From: Schlesneria paludicola DSM 18645
GTDB taxonomy: Bacteria; Planctomycetota; Planctomycetia; Planctomycetales; Planctomycetaceae
Direction of reading: 5' to 3'
NCBI RefSeq assembly: GCF_000255655.1
Contig: NZ_JH636434.1
Coordinates: forward strand, 602,896 to 666,895
DNA length: 64,000 bases
The position numbers and the translations under genes are program-made. Below, in pieces: positions 38,447 to 48,042 of the stretch (position 1 is the stretch's first letter; every line of letters begins with the position of its first letter). A model generated the notes under the pieces. It was given only the letters and a program-made list of their open reading frames with translations. It did no database searches and was not told where the DNA came from.

Positions 38447-40321
38447 CTATGGGGCGCTCTCCAAACGTTTCGAGACCTGCTGATGACGCCGGGCGTGCTC
38501 TGCCATTCCTTGCCGCCGATACACCTCAGCCAGAATCTGATGAGCGGTTGCCAATGTCGGATTGATTCGGAGTGCTTCCACCGCGTATCGAGCGGCCTCG
38601 TCCAATTGTCCTAAATGTCCACTCGCTGCGGCCAATCGGAGTTGATAGCTGCTCTGCCAACGATTGACATTGAGATAGCTTGTAAGCGCCTGCTTAATCT
38701 GAAGCGGTTGCCCCTGTGTGATCGACAATTCCGCCAACCGGTGGAGTGCCCCCTCGTCCTTTGGGGCGCTTTTAAGTATTTGAAGCCAGTAGTCGCGACT
38801 CACTTCTGGCCGATGCAGCAGCTCCTCACACACTCCAAGCCACTCCAGCACGCGATTGTCGCCGGGCACGCGGGGTTGTACGGCACTGAGTTTGTCTTTT
38901 GCGACACGTGCTATTTCGACGTCCTGTTGAAGATACGCGAACTTTGCCAAAACCAGTCCCCACGCACGATCTTCTTCGACGGGTGGAAGTTTCCGATCAT
39001 CCGGTCGAAATATTGTCAGTAGCTGATCGTGTTTTGGTGGAAGCTCAGGTTCCGGATGACGCAGGATGCGGTGATCTGTGCTCGATGTGTGCGGAATTCG
39101 ACTGAGCTTGTGCGACGGCATGTGGCATCCGATGCACGAGTCCGAATTTTGGCGAGTCCGCTCTGAAAGGCTGAGTGTGCAACCTCGATCGCTATGGCAG
39201 TTCATGCACTTCGCCCGATAAAATGTCTCCCTCTCCGTCTCGGACGGCACTGAATGCGGATCATGGCATGACAGACAACCGAATCGACCACCACTCCGCT
39301 GACTACAGACGCTGACCTGCGTCTGTTCAACATGGCTTGCGACGCGCATTGATCCATCTTCGCCCAGACGCAATCCACGCACGAATGCGACCCAAATGTC
39401 ATCGAATCGGTCACCTGCACGAAAGTCCGAATCTAGTTTTTCGAAGCGAGGAATACGCTCCTCTGCTGCGAAATGGCATTGCCAGCAAACGCTTTCTCGC
39501 CGCACGGGATCAAGCTTGGCCGGATTGACAATCGAATCGGACACAGTGAGCTGTTGTGGCGTCTGAACTCGCTGCTGATGGAATTCGACGTGCCCGGCAC
39601 CGGGACCATGACAGCTTTCGCATCCAATCCGTCCTTCCTGAATCGCAGGAGACGAAAAGTGATTTGGTGCGTCACGATCAACGGAAACGCGTTCGGCGTG
39701 ACAGACGAGACAGGCCAGTACGATACGGCGTTCGAATCGCGGATTGTTTCCGGGGCGATAATTGGGTGACAAGCCCCAGTTCGATTCGCCTGAGTACCAA
39801 GTGATTGGCGACATGAAAAGGCAGTCGCCCTGTTCAGAAACATACGATCTGCCATGCCGCCCCGATCCGATGACATAGTCAACACGCACTCGCTGATCGT
39901 AAATTGAGCCAAGTTCGGCATCGGTCAGTGATTCATGGTGAAACACACCCTCCAGCGTCTTCTCGACACGGTACTCGACGTCACCGACATGCGTCGAAAC
40001 GACAAATGACGAATTGTGATCAAAATCTTCGAGCGGCGTCGCGTGACTCACGATCGCCGACGAGTTGGCCATGGGATGAGATTGATATCGGTCCCAGATT
40101 GACTGATGACATGCGCGGCAAGCAGTGGCGCCGACATAGTTCTGCGAGGGAGAAGACGACGTCGCGGGCAATTTCGTTTGCTCAACTTGACGTTCCGTGT
40201 TCAATAATTGGACCGGGCGCCGAACCGCCTGCCATACATGCCAGGCCCCAAGGCCACCCGCTAAGAACACGATTGCACCAAGAACAATTGCCGCAATTAT
40301 GGACGGAGATCGACTTGACAT
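38447..40321 (-). CDS. Seven-haem c-type cytochrome with C-terminal TPR domain
   Basis: A 624-residue protein with an N-terminal membrane helix (about 8-30) that anchors it outside the cytoplasm. Seven CxxCH haem sites are visible: CRACH 68-72, CLVCH 204-208, CESCH 234-238, CWQCH 279-283, CLSCH 349-353, CMNCH 372-376 and CIGCH 396-400. The arrangement resembles cytochrome c554/doubled-CxxCH families. Residues about 470-620 form TPR-like repeats (QLDEAARYAVEALRINPTLA). No catalytic subunit is adjacent, so it may pass electrons to or from an unknown partner, with the TPR part as docking platform. The start at 40321 precedes the anchor directly. Palindromes A and B flank the gene in opposite orientation. 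Confidence 0.9.
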   Translation of the reverse strand: MSSRSPSIIAAIVLGAIVFLAGGLGAWHVWQAVRRPVQLLNTERQVEQTKLPATSSSPSQNYVGATACRACHQSIWDRYQSHPMANSSAIVSHATPLEDFDHNSSFVVSTHVGDVEYRVEKTLEGVFHHESLTDAELGSIYDQRVRVDYVIGSGRHGRSYVSEQGDCLFMSPITWYSGESNWGLSPNYRPGNNPRFERRIVLACLVCHAERVSVDRDAPNHFSSPAIQEGRIGCESCHGPGAGHVEFHQQRVQTPQQLTVSDSIVNPAKLDPVRRESVCWQCHFAAEERIPRFEKLDSDFRAGDRFDDIWVAFVRGLRLGEDGSMRVASHVEQTQVSVCSQRSGGRFGCLSCHDPHSVPSETERETFYRAKCMNCHSDRGCTLSLSERTRQNSDSCIGCHMPSHKLSRIPHTSSTDHRILRHPEPELPPKHDQLLTIFRPDDRKLPPVEEDRAWGLVLAKFAYLQQDVEIARVAKDKLSAVQPRVPGDNRVLEWLGVCEELLHRPEVSRDYWLQILKSAPKDEGALHRLAELSITQGQPLQIKQALTSYLNVNRWQSSYQLRLAAASGHLGQLDEAARYAVEALRINPTLATAHQILAEVYRRQGMAEHARRHQQVSKRLESAP

Positions 40322-41047
40322 CTGTAGAAGACTCGCAATGAATCGATGCGAAGCAACACCGTGCAAATGCGATAGTCATGCGGTATTTGCGTTAGCAGCC
40401 TGTTGAAGTAACGGGGACTGGCTACGGCCAGATTAAAAACGCCATGCCATCGTGAAGGCCAAGGTGCCTGTCCTCCTTACTTCAACAAGCTGTGAGACGC
40501 TCAATTCCCCGATGGGCAATATCCTGTCCGCGATCAAGTCAAAAGATGCTAACGAAGATCAGACCGGGACTTCAAGCTGTTCAAGACAAGGCGGCCTCGG
40601 ATGAAGGCTGTCCTGAACACAATTTGCAATTTGTCTCACGTCCCTGACACTCTGCAATGGAAATAGAGCACGCTCTACGTTGGTGTCTTTTCGGTATAGG
40701 CGGCTTCGTCCGCTATTTCCACAGCAATGAGGATTGGAGTTGATGAAGCCTCCATCGCAACTGCCACGGCGACACTTCGTTCTTCCTTCAAGCGTCTGTT
40801 GAAACTCTCGAACCCACAACTGCGAAAGCGCATCGACGCGAGCTTCGCCGTGCACCCGTTGACGCGTCCCCTCGTTTCCGCTATTTCGAATGCCGTAGAT
40901 TGCCCAATGGATCGCACGTTTCGCCAGGCTCCAACCGTGCAATGACAGGCCTGTTTGTCTGTTGTACGATTCATTCAACATCTCCCCACAGTAGGCTCAC
41001 AACCCTGAGTGCGATGGGTTAATGGGCCACGATTTGAGTGGTGCCGA
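40322..41047. other. Gap with palindrome copy B and no clear gene
   Basis: Apart from the palindrome at 40391-40495, short overlapping frames occur on both strands between 40550 and 40980. None has a recognisable family, ribosome binding site or consistent codon pattern. It may contain decayed coding sequence and must hold the promoters of the flanking divergent genes. Confidence 0.4.
40391..40495 (-). repeat. Dispersed 105-bp palindromic repeat, copy B (inverted)
   Basis: Read on the minus strand it matches the other copies closely: TGTTGAAGTAAGGAGGACAG, GGCACCTTGGCC, GGCGTTTTTAATCTGGCC, AGCCAGTCCCCGTTACTTCA. It lies 70 bp upstream of the cytochrome start and opposite in orientation to copy A on the other side of that gene. 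Confidence 0.88.
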
Positions 41048-41905
41048 ATGCAGTTCTCACATGTTGTGACCCTCGCATATCCAGCCCGACTATTGGTCGT
41101 GAGCTTGATGTTGACGTCCTCAATGATCGCCTCCGAGGAAATGAAGTACCCCTTGGCCGTTGCCGTTGGAGGTGATGGAACGGTCTATGCCGCCGATCGC
41201 GATCTTCCCGGGATCTGGAAATTCGCCGAGGGCCGATGGTCGGTCTATTTCCAAGCGTCAAAAAAGTTTCGCACACCACTGAACGCCGTCCGTTGTCTGG
41301 CGATCGACCACCAAGGAAAACTCTTGGCAGGCGACTCGGCGACACGAGACATTTATCGTTTCGATGATTCGAACCAGCCCTGCCCCTTAACCAAGGGCCG
41401 CGTTGGCATTCCAATGGCATTGGCTGTGGCGAATGATGGAACAATTTTTGTGTCGGATCTGGAATCGCATCGTATTCTGAAAGTCGCAGCTACGGGCGGG
41501 GAACCGTCTGAACTGGCGGAGCTCGCAGCAACACGTGGTCTCGCGATCGACAAAGAGGGACGATTGATCGCGGTGTGCCATGGCGAGAACTCAATCGTTC
41601 GCATCAGCGCCGACGGAAAAGAGAAAACCATTCTGGTCAAAGGCCGCCCGTTCCAGTTTTCGCATCATGTGGCGATTGGATCAAAGGGTGAACTGTTCAT
41701 TGCAGACGGATATGCCAAGACAATCTGGAAGGTCGAAGAACACAATTCGCCTGTTGCAGAAATCGCAGGCGATCCGCTCAAGAATCCGGTGGGGGTTGCT
41801 TGGAACAACGGCGATTTATTGATCGCCGATCCACAGCTCAAAGGGATACTGAAGCGAACACCCGATGGAAAACTCGTCCTCTTGATCAATCAACCGAGCC
41901 AATAA
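41048..41905 (+). CDS. Exported NHL/SMP-30-like beta-propeller protein
   Basis: A 285-residue protein with a signal peptide (about 1-28). It is built from NHL-type repeats, recognised by LAVAVGGDGTVYAADRD, LAIDHQGKLLAGDSATRDIYRF, LAVANDGTIFVSDLESHRILKV, LAIDKEGRLIAVCHGENSIVRI and VAIGSKGELFIADGYAKTIWKV (each cited in part). These give about six blades, a full propeller. Related proteins act as lactonases or as binding scaffolds; no lactonase metal set is evident. The gene stands alone; the ATG at 41048 is chosen because the signal peptide begins there. Confidence 0.83.
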   Translation: MQFSHVVTLAYPARLLVVSLMLTSSMIASEEMKYPLAVAVGGDGTVYAADRDLPGIWKFAEGRWSVYFQASKKFRTPLNAVRCLAIDHQGKLLAGDSATRDIYRFDDSNQPCPLTKGRVGIPMALAVANDGTIFVSDLESHRILKVAATGGEPSELAELAATRGLAIDKEGRLIAVCHGENSIVRISADGKEKTILVKGRPFQFSHHVAIGSKGELFIADGYAKTIWKVEEHNSPVAEIAGDPLKNPVGVAWNNGDLLIADPQLKGILKRTPDGKLVLLINQPSQ

Positions 41906-42126
41906 TGCGGCCTAGCACGACGGGGATTTGCTTCTACTGAATCGACTTTACGCCTCTGGTCACAGTTGCGAATTCCGCGGCAATCGGGCAATCGGAATTG
42001 CCCTCTGATGATCAACCACAACGCAGTGCCCTCAAAATTCTTTACGCACCCTGCAATTCGTTCCGAAACGCCTGACGATCGCTTGGCCGAAGGAAAGGAC
42101 TCATCAATTCGCCGTTCGGGTACGAT

Positions 42127-43359
42127 CTACAATCCTCCAGGGTCCAACGCGTCCTGCGCTCCAACCAGTGTACACAGCGTCACTCCGTCCATGTTTTCGC
42201 TGAACATTCGGACGCTGCCGTCGCACATCAACACCTGTGCACCGCCCCGGTGAAAGCCATACGGGCCGCAACCATATCCGTAGTAGTACGATCCGCCACC
42301 AGCGGCGCTGGAACGCATGTTCGATTTATTAACGAGATATGGGCCACAATGCTGCCCAGAACCGTCACGATTGACCCGCCCGCCAACGAAGTAATCCCCG
42401 TTTGCCGGATCAGCCCACATTCCACCGCCAAATGCAAGCTGATTCTCAATTTCCAATAGATCGAACATCGGTGCATTCGACGGACCATTGAGTAGATTTC
42501 GGAATCCTGCGTGGTACACAGTATTTCGGCCCGCGAGCTCGAACAGCATTGTCGTATTAGAGGTACCGTCTGTGATCGTCGCGATGGATGTCGTCCCACC
42601 CGAAGAGTAACCTAAATTCGTCAGTTCCATCCATTCACTCGGACGGCCGAATCCCCAGCTATCCCGGACCGTCCCATCAATTGTGAGACGCGCGATTACG
42701 GAACTATCCGACGAAAACATCAATCTCATCAGACTCGCTTTTACTCCCGATGAAATGACGTAGTCCGCGGAACCACCCGTCGCGCTGGCGGGCAATCCAT
42801 ACGGGATAAAATTGCCTGACGCTTCATAAGGGTCGCTATTCACTACATTCGAAATGGACATGGACGTCATTTCCATTGACGTCAGATTCGATGAACGTGG
42901 TGTGGAGGGACAAATCAAGCTTGGGATGGATCTGGCAATGGCCTTCGCATTCGATGGATCCGTGAATGGCGCAAGTTGATCGTAACAGTTGTAGGTATCC
43001 GCATTGTCGAGATAAGGCAATAATGAAATGCACCAATTCATCGTCATCTGGCAGTCACCACTCGGATAGTTATTGCAGCTCATTCCTTGCGCCGGGGGAA
43101 ACACCGAAAACGCCTGCGCATAGTTCGACATCGCGAAACCGAGTTGTCGAAGATGGTCCTGGCATTGCGAGGTTCTCGCTCTCTCTCGCGAGTACTGAAT
43201 CGCCGGGAGAAGCACCGCCAGCAGCACAAGACTGATGGCAGTTGCGAGCAGAGCCTCAACCAGTGTGAATGCGTGCCGTCGCTGTAAACCCAATGGATAC
43301 TTCTTGGAAGACACCGGCGAAGCAATTGGCAGATGAACAATGTGCGAAGGCGATCTCAC
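42127..43359 (-). CDS. DUF1559 prepilin-like protein, second copy
   Basis: A 410-residue pseudopilin-like protein. The prepilin motif RHAFTLVEALLATAISLVLL is at about 28-47 after a longer basic leader than in the copy at 36 kb, followed by LLPAIQYSRERARTSQC and HLRQLGFAMSNYAQ. The C-terminal H-X9-DG motif is HRGGAQVLMCDG. The start is GTG at 43359 without a strong ribosome binding site. It lies 90 bp after the WD40 kinase gene on the same strand, so it may be the third gene of a sigma factor/kinase/pseudopilin unit. Overall similarity to the 36-kb copy is limited to the N- and C-terminal motifs. Confidence 0.92.
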   Translation of the reverse strand: MRSPSHIVHLPIASPVSSKKYPLGLQRRHAFTLVEALLATAISLVLLAVLLPAIQYSRERARTSQCQDHLRQLGFAMSNYAQAFSVFPPAQGMSCNNYPSGDCQMTMNWCISLLPYLDNADTYNCYDQLAPFTDPSNAKAIARSIPSLICPSTPRSSNLTSMEMTSMSISNVVNSDPYEASGNFIPYGLPASATGGSADYVISSGVKASLMRLMFSSDSSVIARLTIDGTVRDSWGFGRPSEWMELTNLGYSSGGTTSIATITDGTSNTTMLFELAGRNTVYHAGFRNLLNGPSNAPMFDLLEIENQLAFGGGMWADPANGDYFVGGRVNRDGSGQHCGPYLVNKSNMRSSAAGGGSYYYGYGCGPYGFHRGGAQVLMCDGSVRMFSENMDGVTLCTLVGAQDALDPGGL

Positions 43360-43449
43360 GAAAAACTCGTCACAAAAGAGAAAGTTCGTACCGAACCAAT
43401 TATCGAAGGTTGCCTTAATGGAAGAATATTTGAAATTGTCTGTGGCTTC

Positions 43450-46400
43450 TTAGTAGTGGATCGGCCCATTCGTTAGCTGAAACTTGCGTCTTCCGTCGAT
43501 GAGCCGAACCCAACCATGCTGCGGAACGGCAAGTTGTCTTCCATCTGGACTGATGGATAATGCCCCGAACTGACCGCAATCAGGAAAAGCGAGCAGTTCC
43601 GCATCATCTTGAATCCCCCAAAGACTGAGCTGGAAATTTTGCCGAACCAGAATTTCAGATCCGCTCATTCCATTCAAAAAAACTATTCTGGAAGGTCCCG
43701 GACGTTCGCTCGAGGGAAGCACAGCGACCGGCTCCAGATTCTTAAAGCGCCATACCCGTACCGAATAGTCCTCGCCAGCCGTGGCGAGGAAGGTTCGATC
43801 GGCTGAAATCGCCACGGAATATGTTGGACCGATATTCGCACGCAACGTGTTATGCAGACGTGCGTAGGCCAGATCCCAGAATCGAATGGCGCCGTCGTGA
43901 CAGGCGGAAACGGGAACCGTAAGGCGGAACTCGTCCTCCGTGAAAGCAACTTGCCAAACTCGGGCAGGATGGCTGAAACGACGCAAGATTTGCGGAGCTT
44001 GCATGGAAAGAATGAGCATCTCGTCACCCCACGAGACGGCAGCCAGATTGTCCGCATTGTCGATCGCACCAAAGTCCGTAAAAAACGGCTGCGTACGCGG
44101 GGGCAGTTGTTGGGTCCAGATCGGAAGCGAGGAATCCGTTCGATAACAACTGAGTAACCCATCCATCTGAAAAACAAGTAGAAGTTTCCCACTGGGCGAC
44201 AACACAAATCCGTCGTTGTTCGATTTCGGAAATACGCGTTCCAATTTTCGTTCAGGCATCCGATACAGTGCCACTTCGTGTTGCTGAAAGTCCGATGCAA
44301 GGTACTGATTACGCCACTGAACTTCATAGACACGACGCTCATCGATCCAGGCAGCCCCTTTTTCACGCGCGACGTTGATGCGGGAGTAATCCTGAAAATC
44401 AGGCCAATATCGAACTTCGCCATCGGCCGAAGCCGAAACCATCGACATTCCATCGGTGGAAACGGCCACTGACACGACGGCCCCTTGATGCCCACGTTTC
44501 CATTCACCAGGCAGGCTCGGATCGAAGCGATCCGCGATGTGAATCTCGGAATTTCCCAACGCCGTAATGAGCGGACCATTTTTCGGCCACGCAAGACTGT
44601 TCGGCGAGCCGTTTAAGCTTTGTCGATGGACTTCCTTGCCAAATTGTCCGGCCTCCATGCTGAATCGAATCGTCATCGCGTTCGAGACTCCGACGTCTAG
44701 TGATTTTCCTTCTGGCTCGAAGACGAACGATCGTGGGTATTGCGTCGGGCTGGGAAATTGAATCATTCCTCCTTCGATTCTTGGATCGAAACAGCGATTC
44801 TTCCAATCCCAAAAACAAATCTTTGAGTCTCGCCCTCCGGTGACCAGTGTTCCATCCTTCGGATGAAAGGCCAAACAGTTGACGGTGTTGGTATGGCCGC
44901 TGAGCACACCGACCTGCACTCCGGTTGCAGGATCCCACAGACGTATCTGCTGATCGGCTCCGCTCGATGCAATGACGTCACCTTGGGGCGAGTACATGAC
45001 ATCGAACACGCGAGCCTTGTGATCCTCGCACACAAAAAGCTGTTTGAACGATGCCAAATCCCAGATTCGAACAGTTCCATCCTCGCCAGCCGAAACAAGC
45101 CGAGTGCCATCGGGCGAGAAATTCACGGACTCAACGGCGCCACCGACATGCCCCAAAAGCGTTGCGACCAGCTTGCCTTTTGGCAGCGACCAGATCTGAA
45201 TCACGCTATCCATTCCGCCCGAAGCCGCAAGCAGTCCGTCGTGCGTCAGAGCCACCGCAGTGGCTGTTCGGCCGTGTGTCCCTAAGACTCGCGATGAATC
45301 CTCGTACTCACGCGACAGATGCCACCAGGCAAAATCGCGAAAGTCAGGCTCGGCTGGTTTCAAACGATAGCGTTCGAGCAGCTTAAGCATTTGGCCGATA
45401 TTGTTGTGGTCACCAATCACTTTCGCATTACGCATGTCCGACACATACGCGCGCCTTTTGGCAATCATCGCGGTTTCATGTCGAGATCGGCGCTCAACTT
45501 CGGCGACATTATGAAGTGAGTTCAACAGACCGTTGTACCTGAGAGAAATTCCTTCGATCGCAAACAGACATAAAATCCCGGCTGAGATCAATGTTGCGGT
45601 TGCCGGATTGCGTTTACTCCACTTGCCAATTCGGGCGAGCATTGGAAGCGGGCGAGCGTGAATCGGTTCGCCGTTCAAAAAACATTGCAAGTCTTCCGCC
45701 AACGCGCCTGCCGAGGCATAGCGTTTCGAAGGCGATTTCTCGAGACACTTTAAGCAGATGACTTCCAAATCGATTGGGACTTTCACTCGGGAAGTACGCA
45801 GCGATGGCGGGTCGTCTCGCAAGACTTTTTGAATCGTTCGAAGTTGATTCGCATCATGAAACGGCGGAGCGCCCGTCAATAGTTCGTAAAGTATGACTCC
45901 CAGCCCATAGATATCGGACCGAGACGTGATATCGCGACTTCGCCCCTCAACCTGCTCGGGCGACATGTAACTCGCCGTCCCCAGTATCGAACCGGTTCGC
46001 GTATCGGGGCGATCCGTATTGGCGCACTTGGCCAAACCAAAATCTGTCAGCTTCGGCACGAACTCAAGTCCGCCTCCCGTAGGAGCGGCATCGTGTTGTG
46101 CAAGTAAGACATTTCCTGGCTTCAGATCTCGATGGAGCACGCCGCGCTCGTGAGCATGAGCGACCGCATTCGCGAGCTGACGCACAATCTCTGCCGCTGT
46201 ACGAGGCAAAACATCAACTTCGATGGCTCGCCATTGGGCCAAAGTCTTGCCGGGAATATATGGCATGACAATGTAAGGCACGATCTCGAGGCAATCGCTC
46301 TCGTATACCGGAACGATATTCGGATGCTCCAGCTGCGCGACCGCCGCAGCTTCCGACGCAAACCGTTCGGTCAGATCTTGGGATCCCAAAAACTCAGGGC

Positions 46401-46791
46401 GAGGAATCTTGATCGCCACTTCCCGCCCCATGACCGGGTCGACGCCGCGAAAGACAATTCCGAACCCACCGACGCCTAGCTGTTCTGCAATCTCAAAGCG
46501 ACCAATGTGCATTGGCGCCTCGCCCTCGGGGGCAACATCAGGCGGTGAAAACTCATCGACCGAAGCCCCTTCCTGCAGGCTCTTTCTTCGAATTGAAATC
46601 AATTCCAGGCAGTCGCGGAATTCATCGAGATCCTTTTGCAATTCCACTGGAATTTCTGCTGAATGAACAGGCGGACTGGGGCCAACCTGTTTGCAATCGA
46701 GTTGGGATTGGTACGAACTGAGTTCAGCGATAATCAATTCTTCATAGCGGTCTAGTGGATCTTCCTCCATACGATTAGCTTTCAGACTCAT
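43450..46791 (-). CDS. Ser/Thr protein kinase with WD40 repeats
   Basis: A 1113-residue protein. A helical N-terminus (1-95) is followed by a Hanks-type kinase: glycine loop GVGGFGIV (106-113), Lys128, HRDLKPGN (220-227), DFG (250-252) and MSPEQVEGR. A membrane helix lies at about 395-415. The C-terminal 600 residues are WD40 repeats (for example FSPDGTRLVSAGEDGTVRIW and YSPQGDVIASSGADQQIRLW), about ten to thirteen of them. Kinases with WD40 sensors beside ECF sigma factors are a planctomycete trademark. The ATG at 46791 overlaps the sigma factor's end by 17 bp; a second ATG at 46770 is possible. It likely phosphorylates or otherwise controls the adjacent sigma factor. Confidence 0.93.
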   Translation of the reverse strand: MSLKANRMEEDPLDRYEELIIAELSSYQSQLDCKQVGPSPPVHSAEIPVELQKDLDEFRDCLELISIRRKSLQEGASVDEFSPPDVAPEGEAPMHIGRFEIAEQLGVGGFGIVFRGVDPVMGREVAIKIPRPEFLGSQDLTERFASEAAAVAQLEHPNIVPVYESDCLEIVPYIVMPYIPGKTLAQWRAIEVDVLPRTAAEIVRQLANAVAHAHERGVLHRDLKPGNVLLAQHDAAPTGGGLEFVPKLTDFGLAKCANTDRPDTRTGSILGTASYMSPEQVEGRSRDITSRSDIYGLGVILYELLTGAPPFHDANQLRTIQKVLRDDPPSLRTSRVKVPIDLEVICLKCLEKSPSKRYASAGALAEDLQCFLNGEPIHARPLPMLARIGKWSKRNPATATLISAGILCLFAIEGISLRYNGLLNSLHNVAEVERRSRHETAMIAKRRAYVSDMRNAKVIGDHNNIGQMLKLLERYRLKPAEPDFRDFAWWHLSREYEDSSRVLGTHGRTATAVALTHDGLLAASGGMDSVIQIWSLPKGKLVATLLGHVGGAVESVNFSPDGTRLVSAGEDGTVRIWDLASFKQLFVCEDHKARVFDVMYSPQGDVIASSGADQQIRLWDPATGVQVGVLSGHTNTVNCLAFHPKDGTLVTGGRDSKICFWDWKNRCFDPRIEGGMIQFPSPTQYPRSFVFEPEGKSLDVGVSNAMTIRFSMEAGQFGKEVHRQSLNGSPNSLAWPKNGPLITALGNSEIHIADRFDPSLPGEWKRGHQGAVVSVAVSTDGMSMVSASADGEVRYWPDFQDYSRINVAREKGAAWIDERRVYEVQWRNQYLASDFQQHEVALYRMPERKLERVFPKSNNDGFVLSPSGKLLLVFQMDGLLSCYRTDSSLPIWTQQLPPRTQPFFTDFGAIDNADNLAAVSWGDEMLILSMQAPQILRRFSHPARVWQVAFTEDEFRLTVPVSACHDGAIRFWDLAYARLHNTLRANIGPTYSVAISADRTFLATAGEDYSVRVWRFKNLEPVAVLPSSERPGPSRIVFLNGMSGSEILVRQNFQLSLWGIQDDAELLAFPDCGQFGALSISPDGRQLAVPQHGWVRLIDGRRKFQLTNGPIHY

Positions 46792-47410
46792 GAGGCTTCA
46801 GCGCGCGACTCAAGGTTCGAACGGCACGACCCCACAATTTCTGCGCAGCGTCGGCGGTTTTTCCGAGCCGCATGCCGATCTCTTCGAATGAGAGCTGATC
46901 GATACTACGAAACTGAATAGCCTGTCGTTGATCTGCTGATAGTGTCGCTAACGCCTTGTCGAACGACTGGGCCGTTTCATTCTGCGTGACCAGTCTCGCA
47001 GGAGTGGCAAGATGGACCGGCGCGTTAGCCATCGCGTCGCCTGCACGCCCGGCGTCGGAAAGACGAATTTCCCGTGAAATGTCTCGCTTCGCAAATTCGC
47101 GATAGTAGCGATGCACCTCGATAATCTTCCGGGCGAGAATTCGATTCAACCAGGCTCGCAATTCTCGCTCAGACGAACCTCGAAACCCTTCGAAAGCACG
47201 ACAAGCCTGAAATAATGTCTCCTGCACGAGATCGGACGGGGCAGCCTTCGCGATCACTTCCTGAGGAAGTTTTTCCGATGCCACGGACAACAGGTAGCGG
47301 CGATACACATTCAGCAACACCCCCAACTGCGACTGTTCGCCATTGCGAGCCGCCGCCAGTGTTTGATCAAATCCTTCGAGGAATTGAGCTGAACCGAAAC
47401 GTAAGGACAT
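46775..47410 (-). CDS. ECF-type RNA polymerase sigma factor (Planctomycetaceae-specific)
   Basis: A 211-residue sigma-70 family factor. Region 2 is marked by DLVQETLFQACRAFEGFRG and ELRAWLNRILARKIIEVHRYY. Region 4 is marked by LSADQRQAIQFRSIDQLSFEEIG and GKTADAAQKLWGRAVRTL. These fit the planctomycete-specific ECF subfamily. It directs RNA polymerase to its own promoter set in response to a signal passed by the partner kinase. The start at 47410 is supported by AGGGGAGC seven bases upstream; longer in-frame starts read into unlike sequence. Its last codons overlap the kinase start by 17 bp, so the two are translationally coupled. No anti-sigma factor gene is present. Confidence 0.93.
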   Translation of the reverse strand: MSLRFGSAQFLEGFDQTLAAARNGEQSQLGVLLNVYRRYLLSVASEKLPQEVIAKAAPSDLVQETLFQACRAFEGFRGSSERELRAWLNRILARKIIEVHRYYREFAKRDISREIRLSDAGRAGDAMANAPVHLATPARLVTQNETAQSFDKALATLSADQRQAIQFRSIDQLSFEEIGMRLGKTADAAQKLWGRAVRTLSRALKPHESES

Positions 47411-48042
47411 CAACGGCTCCCCTAAAACAGAGGGCATGAGCGCATGTTCGACCAGATTGGCCCGACCTTTGTGAATGGACCGTGAAGTGTACCGATCAAC
47501 GTCACTGCATGCAATTTCCTGAATATTTGACCAATTAAATTTCGAAATGGATCGACCAAGGATCGTCGATTCATCCGAGAACCGTTTGAAATGAATATCG
47601 ATTGAATTTCTCGCAGGACGCAGACTCTCCACCATATGAACCGGCGAGCCGCCATCAGAGCGTGGTGTCAAACGACCGCTCGAACAGCTTGCGAAGATTG
47701 TGACCGGCTGCGGCCAGGACGATGTTGCACGCATCCCTTCTTATCCGGCGTAGAAGGATCAGGTTTGAAAGCTACGTACGTTCAAAACGTGCCAAACTCG
47801 CCCACCAGACCGGGGAGTAACTGACACTGCGTAGGAGTCCGTGCACTGGGGCCGGAACATCCGAAGCCGGAGCGGAAGAACACATGTCGGAAAGGGAGCG
47901 AAGGAGTCGTTTGCACCAAGCCATGCCATCCAAAGTCGGCTCAGGATCGCGATGACGTGTGTGACACACCGTTCCAAAGCACCGTCGTTTTTTGTGAGCA
48001 TGAAAAAGAAGACGGACGAAATGAATCGTGATCGCCTGAAAG
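47411..48042. other. Gap upstream of the sigma factor with a transposase remnant
   Basis: It contains the short transposase relic described separately and otherwise no supported gene. It must also hold the promoter of the sigma factor unit and the 3' end of glgX. Confidence 0.45.
47655..47735 (-). pseudogene. C-terminal remnant of an IS5/IS4-superfamily transposase
   Basis: On the minus strand, about 27 codons read ACNIVLAAAGHNLRKLFERS and a short tail ending in a stop codon at 47655. This matches the well-known C-terminal helix of DDE transposases of the IS5/IS4 superfamily (pattern DxxNxVLAAAGHNLRKL). An in-frame TAG about 17 codons before this segment and the lack of the DDE core show it is only a fragment. 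No terminal inverted repeats were found. Confidence 0.65.

Noticed and set aside
40559-40981. Minus-strand frame of 140 codons near palindrome B
   Set aside because: No recognisable family and competing frames on both strands of similar length.
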